From positions 1-13,356 of the forward strand of contig DINP01000107.1 in assembly GCA_002426025.1 (NCBI GenBank): 13,356 nucleotides of DNA, in the 5' to 3' direction. The stretch is from Bacteroidales bacterium UBA5537 (GTDB lineage: Bacteria; Bacteroidota; Bacteroidia; Bacteroidales; Lentimicrobiaceae). A program made the translations under genes and the position numbers. A model generated the notes under the pieces. The model did not search any database. It was not told where the DNA came from and saw only the letters and a list, made by a program, of their open reading frames with translations. Positions 1 to 6,526 of the stretch are shown piece after piece. How positions within the stretch are numbered: position 1 is the first letter of the stretch; each line of letters starts with the position of its first letter.

Positions 1-84
1 GTAGCAAAAAGAAAAGAAAATCAACAACTTACACAATATTTCAAAGAACTTTTAACAAACTTTGTTATTAACTTGGCAAATCTA
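1..84 (-). promoter_or_regulatory. Putative rRNA-operon-type promoter and leader, reading leftward
   Basis: Read on the minus strand, bases 84-77 spell TAGATTTG, a perfect match to the Bacteroidota -7 consensus TAnnTTTG. Downstream, the leader contains AACAAA-C-TTTGTT (54-66), then GTTCTTTGA (49-41), then AATATTG and a pyrimidine-rich stretch. From memory, GTTCTTTGA followed by AATATTG is characteristic of the leader in front of 16S rRNA in Bacteroidota, where it resembles a boxA antitermination site. No TTTG-like -33 element is visible at 19-21 bp upstream. The inference is that an rRNA operon, or another stable-RNA transcript, starts here and runs out of the left edge. No rRNA sequence itself is present, so this rests on the leader pattern alone. 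Confidence 0.45.
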
Positions 85-103
85 AATGATTTCTATGTGT
101 CTG

Positions 104-160
104 CATGCCTCCGAAAGCAGACAGACGCACTCAGACAGGCCTGCTTGAATGAACAAGCAG
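104..160. repeat. Short inverted-repeat region with CAGACAG/CTGCTTG motifs
   Basis: CTGCTTG (141-147) and CAAGCAG (154-160) form a perfect 7-bp stem with a 6-base loop. Upstream are GCAGACAG- and CAGACAGG-type words. These resemble the CCTGTCTGC words in the array at 3593-3684, so this is probably a small relative of the same genomic repeat. It lies between the leftward promoter and the first rightward gene. No function is evident. Confidence 0.45.
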
Positions 161-215
161 ATAGTCGTGAAATAAAAAATAACGGATTATTACATGATGT
201 ATTCATCTGACAAAG

Positions 216-1358
216 ATGCCTGAGAAAAAAATTCTGTTTGTTATTCACTCCTTAGAAGAGGGCGGTGCCGAAAGGGTGCTGATAAACCTGTTGAAAAGGT
301 TTGATTATAAGCGGTATGAAGTTGATTTGTGCGTTGTTGAGAAGAGAGGTATCTACTTTGGCGAATTGCCTCATCAGGTTAAAGTCGTAAGCCTGTTTAA
401 TAGCGAGCTGATATCTAAATTGTTTCGTGTTTTACACATCAGGTTCAATATCAATTATTTTTACAAATGGCTTGCCAATAAAAAGATTACAAATTCGTAT
501 GATGTTGGTATCTCCTTTCTCGATAGTTCATTTACCGATATTTTATTTTTTCTCGATCAGAAAATCAAGAGAAAGATATCATGGGTGCATTCCAGTTATC
601 AGACCTACAGCAACTTCAGCCGGTTTTATTCAGGTAAATACAAGCAAAGGGTTATACGCGACCGCTATAGCAGATTAGACAGCATTGTTTTTGTTTCTGA
701 AGATTCAAAAAAAGAGTTTGAAGCTATTTTTGGTCGTTTCCCTTCGATGGAAGTCATCTATAATATGATAGATGCACAAGGCATTGTTGAAAAATCAAAT
801 GAACCCATCAATGAGTCATTTGACACAAGCATTACCAATATAGTGGCTTTGGGTGTTTTGCTTCCGGTTAAGGGATATGATAAACTAATCGCTGCCACGA
901 AATTGCTGAAAGATGATAAGCTGAAATTTAAAATCAGGATACTGGGCAATGGTTATCTCGAAAATGAACTTAAAAAACAGATTGCAGCTTTGGGAGTGGA
1001 GGATGTTGTTGAACTAATAGGGTTTCACTATAATCCCTTCCCTTATCTGAAACAGTCACAGATATTTGTAATGACCTCTGTTTCCGAAGGGCTTCCCACG
1101 GCATTGTGCGAAGCCATGATACTGGGACTGCCTGCCGTTGTAACAGATTGTAGTGGTTGTCGCGAACTGGTTGATTACGGGGAGTACGGCATTATGACGA
1201 CGCAATCTGTTGAAGGTATCTATTCAGGTTTAAAGGAATTAATAGTAAGTGAAGAGAAACGGAATTACTATTGTGTGAAGTCTCTCAAAAGAGCCGCAAC
1301 TTTTGATGATTCAAAAATACTTCAAGAGGTTTACAATATTATTGATCAGAACCAGTAA
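216..1358 (+). CDS. Family 4 glycosyltransferase (GT-B fold)
   Basis: This 380-residue protein has the usual length for a GT4 enzyme and would transfer a sugar from a nucleotide donor onto a growing lipid-linked oligosaccharide on the cytoplasmic face of the inner membrane. The N-terminal acceptor domain opens with a Rossmann strand and the loop SLEEGGAERVL (residues 12-22), typical of the PglA/PglH/PglJ-like branch of GT4. WVHSS (123-127) carries the conserved His. The C-terminal nucleotide-sugar domain starts near residue 205, contains PVKGYDKLI (217-225), and has a canonical E-x7-E motif (E291 and E299). The ATG at 216 immediately precedes the conserved first strand. There is no signal peptide or membrane span. 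The next gene begins 13 bases downstream, so the two are probably cotranscribed. Donor and acceptor cannot be deduced from sequence. The family call is secure; the specificity is not. Confidence 0.9.
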   Translation: MPEKKILFVIHSLEEGGAERVLINLLKRFDYKRYEVDLCVVEKRGIYFGELPHQVKVVSLFNSELISKLFRVLHIRFNINYFYKWLANKKITNSYDVGISFLDSSFTDILFFLDQKIKRKISWVHSSYQTYSNFSRFYSGKYKQRVIRDRYSRLDSIVFVSEDSKKEFEAIFGRFPSMEVIYNMIDAQGIVEKSNEPINESFDTSITNIVALGVLLPVKGYDKLIAATKLLKDDKLKFKIRILGNGYLENELKKQIAALGVEDVVELIGFHYNPFPYLKQSQIFVMTSVSEGLPTALCEAMILGLPAVVTDCSGCRELVDYGEYGIMTTQSVEGIYSGLKELIVSEEKRNYYCVKSLKRAATFDDSKILQEVYNIIDQNQ

Positions 1359-1371
1359 ACATGGACGTAAG

Positions 1372-2583
1372 ATGAAAGTTCTACAAATCAGTTCTACCGT
1401 AAACACCACCGCTATTGGCCGTATAGCTGAAGAGATTGGGCAAATGGCTATGAAGAGCGGCCATGAGAGTTTTATTGCATACAGCGAACTCGGTATCAAC
1501 GGAAGCCAGTCAAACCTTATTAAGATTGGCAACCGGGCAGATGTCTATATGCATGGATTAGTTACCCGCTTATTCGACCGGCATGGCTTTGGTTCAAAGC
1601 GTGTTACAAAGAAGCTGATTAAACAAATCAAACAGCTTAATCCTGATGTAATCGGGATTCATAATGTACATGGGTATTACCTGAATATGGAGGTGCTTTT
1701 TGATTATCTGAAAGCAGCCGGAAAACCTGTTGTCTGGACCTTTCATGATTGCTGGTCGTTTACAGGGCATTGCAGCTATTTCGATTTTGTTGATTGCGAT
1801 AAGTGGAAGACCAAGTGTTTTGCCTGTCCAAGCATGAAGGCGTACCCGGCCAGTTGGTTGGTGGATAGGTCGCGCGACAACTACATCAGCAAGCGTGAAA
1901 TCTTTAATGATGTAGAGAACCTTACCATTGTTACACCTTCAGAATGGTTGGCAAAGTTGGTTAAACAATCGTTTTTGTCTTATTATACTGTGAAAGTGAT
2001 TAATAACGGGGTTAATATTCAGGTTTTTAAACCCAGGGAGATTGACAATATCCGTGAAAAGTATAATATCGGGAATAAAAAACTGATTCTTGGGCTGGCT
2101 TATATCTGGTCGCAGCGCAAGGGACTGAATGATTTAATGGAATTAAGTAAAATACTGCCCGATGACCATGTTATTTTCCTGGTTGGATTAAATCCCAAGC
2201 AGCTGGAACAATTGCCTGAAAATATGCTGGGTATTGCACGTACTGAAAGTGTTGAAGAACTGGCCGCCCTTTATTCGGCAGCAGACGTCTATGTTAATCC
2301 CACCTGGCAGGATAACTTTCCTACAGTTAACCTTGAAGCCCTTGCCTGTGGTACGCCGGTTATCACTTACAACACAGGAGGTAGCCCGGAAGCAATTGAT
2401 GAAAAAACAGGAATAGTAGTTAATAAAGGTGATATACAGGGTCTTTTGGGTGCGGTAAATGAAATAATTCATAAAGGCAAAGATCATTACCGGCCACTTT
2501 GCAGAAGCAGGGCAGAATTGCTCTATAACAAAGAAGACCGCAATGGAGATTATCTGAGTCTTTACCAGCACTTACTGGGTTAG
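1372..2583 (+). CDS. Family 4 glycosyltransferase with Cys-rich HDCW-F-TGHC motif (paralogue A)
   Basis: This 403-residue GT4-type glycosyltransferase probably acts in repeat-unit assembly. The frame stays open upstream to an ATG at 1303, inside the previous gene. I start at 1372 because MKVLQIS there matches the N-terminus of the paralogue at 6762 and forms the first Rossmann strand. Residues 125-134 are HDCWSFTGHC, followed by C142, C149 and C152, a cluster that could hold a metal or disulfides. The C-terminal donor domain has KGLNDL (250-255), then D314-x7-E322 and EALACGTPVITY. The first acidic residue of the GT4 E-x7-E motif is therefore Asp. IGRIAEEIG (15-23) occupies the place of the usual glycine-rich acceptor loop. 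The protein is about 55% identical to the one at 6762-7976 by hand alignment. It follows the upstream GT4 by 13 bases. The linkage formed is unknown. Confidence 0.9.
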   Translation: MKVLQISSTVNTTAIGRIAEEIGQMAMKSGHESFIAYSELGINGSQSNLIKIGNRADVYMHGLVTRLFDRHGFGSKRVTKKLIKQIKQLNPDVIGIHNVHGYYLNMEVLFDYLKAAGKPVVWTFHDCWSFTGHCSYFDFVDCDKWKTKCFACPSMKAYPASWLVDRSRDNYISKREIFNDVENLTIVTPSEWLAKLVKQSFLSYYTVKVINNGVNIQVFKPREIDNIREKYNIGNKKLILGLAYIWSQRKGLNDLMELSKILPDDHVIFLVGLNPKQLEQLPENMLGIARTESVEELAALYSAADVYVNPTWQDNFPTVNLEALACGTPVITYNTGGSPEAIDEKTGIVVNKGDIQGLLGAVNEIIHKGKDHYRPLCRSRAELLYNKEDRNGDYLSLYQHLLG

Positions 2584-2753
2584 ACCTTTTAATTGAATCA
2601 GTCATTTATTGATCACTGCTAAATTTTAGGTGATTAAGCCAATCGCTTGCAGGAAGCGACCCATTGAGGATTGTTTCGATTTCAGGTAATGGCCTGTAGC
2701 AGAGATATAATAGAATCCTGCAGCGATTTCCTGTGTTGAAATTGAATGTCAAA

Positions 2754-2809
2754 GAACCCCAAAGTGGGTTCCCCGTCATAACTTACAAAAGGCAACCCCT
2801 AAAGGGTTG
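2754..2809. repeat. Pair of related palindromes
   Basis: GAACCC (2754-2759) pairs with GGGTTC (2766-2771), and CAACCC (2793-2798) pairs with GGGTTG (2804-2809). Both are 6-bp stems, with loops of 6 and 5 bases. The shared AACCC/GGGTT core suggests two copies of one small palindromic unit. Neither is followed by a T-run, so simple intrinsic termination is not supported. They may be REP-like units or mRNA-stabilising hairpins. Confidence 0.4.
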
Positions 2810-2856
2810 ATATAAATGGCGATTCCTTTACTCCCGTTGCCAACAATACTAAAAAA

Positions 2857-2888
2857 CTTGCAACCGATGCATTTATGGTGTAATTTTA
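2857..2888 (+). promoter_or_regulatory. Candidate Bacteroidota-type promoter for parDE
   Basis: CTTG (2857-2860) is followed after 20 bases by TAATTTTA (2881-2888), close to the TTTG / TAnnTTTG pair used by the primary sigma factor of Bacteroidota. It lies 18 bases before the antitoxin start. TGCA-ACCGA-TGCA lies between the two elements and could contain antitoxin half-sites, since ParD proteins usually repress their own operon. The -7 element is imperfect at its last base. Confidence 0.35.
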
Positions 2889-2906
2889 CATCAAAAATAC
2901 AAAACT

Positions 2907-3146
2907 ATGCCAAGACAAAGTATATCCTTATCGAAACCAAACGATGAATGGTTAAAAGCTCAAATAGACAAAGAGGAATATTCCAGCAAAAGCGAACTTG
3001 TCAATGATTTGATCAGACAAGCCCGAAAGCAGCATGCACAAATTGATTGGATCAGGGCAAAACTTGAGAATTCAGAAAAAAGTGGATTTACTAACGATAC
3101 CAAAGAGCAAATTCTAAAGCAGTCAAAATCTTTGCTAAATGGCTGA
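2907..3146 (+). CDS. parD: ParD-family antitoxin
   Basis: This 79-residue protein has the size and pattern of a ParD antitoxin. A short N-terminal strand (QSISL, residues 4-8) is followed by two helices carrying EWLKAQIDKEEYSSKSELV (14-32), then NDLIRQAR. This is the ribbon-helix-helix DNA-binding dimerisation fold in which the Y-S-S-x-S-E-L turn is conserved. The C-terminal half (residues 41-79) is charged and would be the flexible segment that wraps the toxin. ParD binds and neutralises ParE and, as a complex, represses the operon promoter. The gene overlaps the toxin gene by 8 bases, the classical coupled arrangement. It has no evident link with polysaccharide synthesis and looks like an accessory insertion. 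Confidence 0.9.
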   Translation: MPRQSISLSKPNDEWLKAQIDKEEYSSKSELVNDLIRQARKQHAQIDWIRAKLENSEKSGFTNDTKEQILKQSKSLLNG

Positions 3147-3426
3147 ATATAGGCTAAGTAATTCAGCAAAAGATGACTTGATTCGCATTCATCAATTTGG
3201 AGTCGAAAAGTTTGGAATTACACAAGCTGACAAATACTTTGATTCATTTTTTGATTATTTTGAAATTATTGCTCAAAGACCATTCTCATTTGAATCAGTT
3301 GATTATATAAAAGAAGGCTATAGGAGATGTCCTTGTGGCTCTGATACTATATATTACAGAATTAATACTGATATGGTTGAGATCATGGCAATTGTTGGAA
3401 TGCAAGATTCGAAGAACCTACTTTAA
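3139..3426 (+). CDS. parE: ParE-family toxin (RelE/ParE superfamily)
   Basis: This 95-residue protein has the usual size of a ParE toxin. It starts with the typical beta-strand xxYRLSxxAKDDL (residues 4-14) and has two helices with the pattern IRIHQFGVEKFG-x-x-QADKYFDSF. The C-terminal sheet includes GYRRCPCGSDTIYYRI (60-75) and ends IMAIVGMQDSKNLL. Characterised ParE proteins poison DNA gyrase, but the target here is inferred from the family. The conserved Gly-x-Arg and the YYRI strand are intact and no frameshift is seen, so the toxin may be active. The RRCPCG cysteine pair is a local peculiarity. Its ATG lies within the end of parD, implying translational coupling. A MITE-like element begins 12 bases after the stop codon. 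Confidence 0.9.
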   Translation: MAEYRLSNSAKDDLIRIHQFGVEKFGITQADKYFDSFFDYFEIIAQRPFSFESVDYIKEGYRRCPCGSDTIYYRINTDMVEIMAIVGMQDSKNLL

Positions 3427-3438
3427 TCATTTTAGAAT

Positions 3439-3741
3439 CATTGTTGTCCGGTAAAAAAAGGGAGATGGTTTTGAATTGCTTTAAAACAATGAAGTCTAAT
3501 AGGTTTTCAGCAATCGCAGCTTACATTAAGTTTTTGCCACAAAAACACTAAGTCACAAAGATTCACAAATATATTTTGCTCATTTAGTGCAACCTGTCTG
3601 CCTGAGCCTGTCTGCTTGCGCCTGTCTGCTTGCGCCTGTCTGCTTGCGCATGCAGGCAGGCATGCAGGCAGGCATTCAGGCAGGCTTAGTGTTTTGGTGA
3701 CTTGGTGGCAAAAATTTTCTAATTTTAGTCGGACAATACTG
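3439..3741. mobile_element. MITE-like element, copy 1 (303 bp), with flanking 9-bp direct repeats
   Basis: The element begins CATTGTTGTCCGG-TAAAA and ends TTTTAGTCGGACAATACTG. The end, reverse-complemented, matches the start as an imperfect inverted repeat of 18-19 bases including a perfect TTGTCCG (3444-3450 / 3730-3736). TTTTAGAAT lies immediately outside both ends (3430-3438 and 3742-3750), which looks like a 9-bp target-site duplication. An inner inverted repeat, TTTTTGCCAC (3531-3540) against GTGGCAAAAA (3705-3714), surrounds a short tandem array. No transposase is encoded, so the element would be non-autonomous and moved in trans. Stretches of it recur at 8005-8083 and, in diverged form, at 6527-6704. 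Confidence 0.65.
3593..3684. repeat. Core array of 14-bp and opposed 12-bp repeats
   Basis: Four 14-bp units (3593-3606 degenerate, then 3607-3620, 3621-3634 and 3635-3648 as CCTGTCTGCTTGCG) are followed directly by three 12-bp units (3649-3660 and 3661-3672 as CATGCAGGCAGG, and 3673-3684 as CATTCAGGCAGG). The second set is roughly the reverse complement of the first, so the whole array can fold into a long imperfect hairpin. It forms the centre of the MITE-like element. It is not CRISPR, because there are no unique spacers. Confidence 0.8.
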
Positions 3742-4059
3742 TTTTAGAATTAATATTTTGCATTGATCAAAGCGTGCTTATGGCAACAACTGCTAAAGCG
3801 CGATCGGGCGCATGGTTGTAAGGAAAAAGCTTTTACATTCATTGAAAATATTGCTGGCCGGAAAGATATATTTTCAAAAGTGCCCGCCTACGCTTAGGCT
3901 CAACCGGTTTCGTTACACTTCACCGGAGGTTTCCGAAGTGTCGGATTGTGCCATAAGCACAGTAAACTCCTCCTGTGTTATCAGTATGTTCGATCTACAG
4001 TTCCTATTCATTATGCCATAGTGGCAGTTTCAATATTTTCTTTCAATTTACCAGGAATC
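3742..4059. other. Intergenic region upstream of the deacetylase
   Basis: Apart from the 9-bp repeat at its left edge, I see no supportable gene here. Open frames exist (for example 3812-4021) but their translations resemble no family I know. Small inverted repeats occur, such as CACTTC (3916-3921) with GAAGTG (3935-3940) and CACAG (3958-3962) with CTGTG (3973-3977). The promoter of the deacetylase gene is presumably here, but no clear TAnnTTTG element stands out. Confidence 0.5.
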
Positions 4060-5190
4060 ATGCTCTTTAATCTTAGAAAATCGCTTATCAGTCATCTTCA
4101 AAATCTTCCGGGATGGCGAACCGACCGAAAGATTATGGTTATTGAGTCTGATGATTGGGGGAGTATCAGGATGCCATCAAGGGCGGTTTACGACGCGCTG
4201 TTACAAAAAGGATATAAAGTAGATCAGGACCCCTTCCTAAAATACGATTCATTGGCTTCTGAGCATGATCTGGCCAGTTTATTTGAAGTTTTATCATCGG
4301 TAAGCGACAAGAAAGGGAATCCGGCAAGAATTACCGCGAATACCATTGTTGCAAATCCTGATTTCAATAAAATAAGAGCATCCGGCTTTCAAACCTATCA
4401 TTATGAGCTGTTTACTGAAACCTTAAAGCGCTATCCCGAACACAGGAACTCATTTCAGCTATGGAAAGAGGGCATGCAACAGGGGGTATTTCACCCACAG
4501 TTTCACGGCAGAGAGCACCTGAATGTGGCGCGGTGGATGAAAGCTCTGAAACAGGAAACATCTCAGGTAAGGGAGGCATTTGAGCAGAATATGATCAGCA
4601 TAAGTTCCGAGCCTTCCGATATGCGGTTTGGCTATATGGAAGCCCTGGATTATTTTTCGGATGAGGAAAAAGAGATTAAGCCCGAAATTGTAAGTGAAGG
4701 CCTTGAGATTTTCAACAATATTTTCGGATATGCCTCCAGATCGTTTATTGCCTGCTGCTATGTGTGGGACAATGAGATTGAAGACCTGTTGCATAAAAAG
4801 GGGGTGAATTATATTCAGGGAGTGGTTCAGCAACTCGTGCCGAAAAATGGAGGTAAGGATCATTCCTTCGCGAAGCGTTATCATTATATTGGGCAGAGAA
4901 ACAGCCTGAAACAAATGTACCTGACCCGAAACGCCTATTTCGAACCCTGTTTGCTGAAAGCAACCTCAGATCATGTAGGATACTGTTTGAAACGGATGGA
5001 AATTGCCTTTAAAATGAAGAAACCGGCAATTATTGCCTCACACAGGCTGAATTATATCGGCAGTATCCATCCCGAAAACCGCGACATGAATCTGAAATTA
5101 CTCAAAGAGCTGCTGTTCAGGATAAAAACAAAATGGCCTGATATAGAGTTTTTGACTACCGATGAGCTGGGGGCAGAGATTGATAAATAG
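4060..5190 (+). CDS. Polysaccharide deacetylase-like protein (NodB-like superfamily)
   Basis: This 376-residue cytoplasmic protein is related to the carbohydrate esterase 4/NodB deacetylases and would remove acetyl groups from N-acetylated sugars, or act on a related amide. The first strand ends in ESDDWG (residues 29-34), where D31-D32 fit the catalytic base and metal ligand of NodB motif 1. HPQFHGREH (145-153) provides the His-x3-His metal pair of motif 2 plus a third His. IIASHRLNYIGS (324-335) is a likely late motif with the catalytic His. There is no signal peptide. The frame is open back to 3946, but I start at 4060: AGGA lies a few bases upstream, and the extension has a hydrophobic, unconserved look. 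The gene stands alone between two repeat-rich gaps. The substrate is probably a sugar of the encoded polysaccharide, but this is inferred from context. Confidence 0.75.
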   Translation: MLFNLRKSLISHLQNLPGWRTDRKIMVIESDDWGSIRMPSRAVYDALLQKGYKVDQDPFLKYDSLASEHDLASLFEVLSSVSDKKGNPARITANTIVANPDFNKIRASGFQTYHYELFTETLKRYPEHRNSFQLWKEGMQQGVFHPQFHGREHLNVARWMKALKQETSQVREAFEQNMISISSEPSDMRFGYMEALDYFSDEEKEIKPEIVSEGLEIFNNIFGYASRSFIACCYVWDNEIEDLLHKKGVNYIQGVVQQLVPKNGGKDHSFAKRYHYIGQRNSLKQMYLTRNAYFEPCLLKATSDHVGYCLKRMEIAFKMKKPAIIASHRLNYIGSIHPENRDMNLKLLKELLFRIKTKWPDIEFLTTDELGAEIDK

Positions 5191-5566
5191 ATATCAGTCT
5201 GCTTCACAGCTTTGTCGTATAAAAGTATTCCAGGGCATTTTTCTGATTCCACAATTCATATCTTGTTCCACTTTGCAGGGTTAGATCACACAGAGCGCAG
5301 TATGGAGGCATTCATTGATATTTCTGAATTCGATAGCAATTTTATGTGCTTCTAGGCCAACATTTTCTATGCGTTTTTCTATTCCCGCGGAAGCGGGACA
5401 AGTTGTGCCTAATCCCGTCAAAGTAGCCGGGACACGTTGTGCCTAAGTGTTTTAAAACCAAGTCAGATATATGTATGAAACATCTTATCCCTTAATTTTT
5501 GATATTATCCTGACCGAAGTTGAAAAACAGATAATAGTAAGCACCTGATTCAATAAATCACTAAAA
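5191..5566. other. Intergenic region between deacetylase and methyltransferase
   Basis: These 376 bases contain no gene I can support. The left 190 bases look featureless. Positions 5384-5446 hold a hairpin and tandem near-palindromes, described separately. Further right, TAATTTTTG (5493-5501) is one base off a TAnnTTTG -7 element and could belong to the methyltransferase promoter, but no matching upstream element is evident. Confidence 0.5.
5384..5446. repeat. GC hairpin and two 18-bp near-palindromic direct repeats
   Basis: CCCGC-GGAA-GCGGG (5384-5397) is a perfect 5-bp stem with a tetraloop. It overlaps GGGACAAGTTGTGCCTAA (5395-5412), which recurs with a single change at 5429-5446, 34 bases further on. 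The core GGgACAA-g-TTGTgCC is nearly self-complementary, like a dimeric repressor site. It could be an operator pair upstream of the methyltransferase gene (starting 120 bases downstream) or a genomic repeat. Nothing in the window identifies a cognate regulator. Confidence 0.5.
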
Positions 5567-6526
5567 GTGAAAATTCCATTCCGCGAAGCAAGGCTAAAGC
5601 CGTTCATTGTTGGTATATTAAAGTATTCGGCTTTGATTACGAAATTAATGCCCATTGCGGCCGGCGCAACAGGCAATGCCCGCTATTGCTATGCAGTCTG
5701 GATGCGACACCTCACTTATCTGTCAAAATATAATGGCGGCAAAGTACCGGTCAATGTCGCAGAGCTGGGGCCGGGTGATTCAATCGGAGTTGGATTGGCA
5801 GCCTTGCTTTCAGGTGCTGAAAGCTATGTTGCCCTGGATGTTATCAAGTATTGGGATAATAATAGAAACATCAGGATTCTGGACGAATTATTGGTTTTGT
5901 TCAGGAAAAGGGAAGAAATCCCCGATAATTCGGAGTTCCCGATCTTACAACCAGTACCTGAAAATTTTGATTTTCCTGCATTGGTGATTACAAATGAAAT
6001 ATTGAAGACCTCACTTGATCCGGAAAGGATAGCTAAAATCCGAAGTGAACTATTAAACCCGGGAAATGAGGGGAATACATTTATTCGGTATAAGATACCC
6101 TGGCACGATAAAGGAATTATTGAGCCGGGAACAGTAGATTTCATATTATCACATACGGTACTGCAGCATATTGATGGTATTGAAAACACTTACACTGCCA
6201 TGCAGGCCTGGCTGAAGCCATCAGGATTCATGGCTCATCTGATTGATTTTAAATCAATGGGGTTCACAAAAAAATGGAATGCACATTGGACCCTGTCAGA
6301 TTGGGAGTGGAGGATGCTTGTGGGTGGTAGAAAGTTTTCGATCAACAGGGAGCCACATAGCAAACACATTGAACTTCATAATCAGAACTGCTTCAATATA
6401 TTGTTTCTGAAAATTGAGCATAAAGCCAATGAATTGAAAAGAAACCAATTGGCTAAAAGGTTTTCATCCCTCTCTGACGATGACCTAAGCACAAGCGGGT
6501 CTTATATTATTTGTCAGAAAGTTTGA
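5567..6526 (+). CDS. Class I SAM-dependent methyltransferase
   Basis: This 319-residue protein has the class I methyltransferase Rossmann fold. VAELGPGDSIG (residues 64-74) is the glycine-rich SAM loop (motif I), D91 in VALDVIKY is the acidic residue for the ribose hydroxyls, and VDFILSHTVLQHI (190-202) is the post-motif-II/III strand with its usual 'LxHI' ending. The N-terminal 55 residues form a basic, partly hydrophobic helical region without a clear cleavage site. It would methylate a sugar or other small group of the polysaccharide precursor, as judged from the locus only. I use the GTG at 5567: an in-frame stop lies 19-21 bases upstream and the next ATG (5648) would cut conserved-looking sequence. 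The stop codon is the last codon of a 9-bp sequence repeated after the MITE-like element at 6527-6704. Confidence 0.85.
   Translation: MKIPFREARLKPFIVGILKYSALITKLMPIAAGATGNARYCYAVWMRHLTYLSKYNGGKVPVNVAELGPGDSIGVGLAALLSGAESYVALDVIKYWDNNRNIRILDELLVLFRKREEIPDNSEFPILQPVPENFDFPALVITNEILKTSLDPERIAKIRSELLNPGNEGNTFIRYKIPWHDKGIIEPGTVDFILSHTVLQHIDGIENTYTAMQAWLKPSGFMAHLIDFKSMGFTKKWNAHWTLSDWEWRMLVGGRKFSINREPHSKHIELHNQNCFNILFLKIEHKANELKRNQLAKRFSSLSDDDLSTSGSYIICQKV

Larger units (their letters stand above)
2584..2906. other. Intergenic region with small palindromes
   Basis: No convincing gene is visible in these 323 bases. They hold TCGCTT-gcagg-AAGCGA (2643-2659), which could be a hairpin but lacks a T-run, and two similar palindromes listed separately at 2754-2809. 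The last 50 bases carry a promoter candidate for the toxin-antitoxin pair. The region marks a break between the glycosyltransferase pair and the inserted antitoxin-toxin genes. Confidence 0.6.

Noticed and set aside
1303..1371. Longer version of the second glycosyltransferase starting inside the first
   Set aside because: The paralogue at 6762 and the position of the first Rossmann strand both support the start at 1372.
1361..1375. Four-codon open frame (ATG GAC GTA AGA TGA) whose stop overlaps the second gene's start
   Set aside because: It is too short to distinguish from chance; no leader-peptide logic is visible.
2643..2659. TCGCTT/AAGCGA hairpin as a terminator after the second glycosyltransferase
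   Set aside because: No T-run follows the stem, so intrinsic termination is not supported.
3593..3684. Direct repeats that could suggest a CRISPR array
   Set aside because: Units of 12-14 bp are contiguous with no unique spacers, and no cas genes are present.
3812..4021. Open frame of 69 codons upstream of the deacetylase
   Set aside because: The translation matches no family I know, has no recognisable start signal, and overlaps the intergenic inverted repeats.
3946..4059. N-terminal extension of the deacetylase to an earlier ATG, with a hydrophobic segment
   Set aside because: The ATG at 4060 has AGGA just upstream and begins a family-like N-terminus; the extension reads as translated intergenic DNA.
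4459..4914. Minus-strand open frame of 151 codons within the deacetylase
   Set aside because: It is a shadow of a well-supported gene on the + strand, and its translation shows no domain pattern.
5493..5501. TAATTTTTG as a -7 element for the methyltransferase
   Set aside because: It has one base too many for TAnnTTTG and no TTTG at the expected upstream distance.
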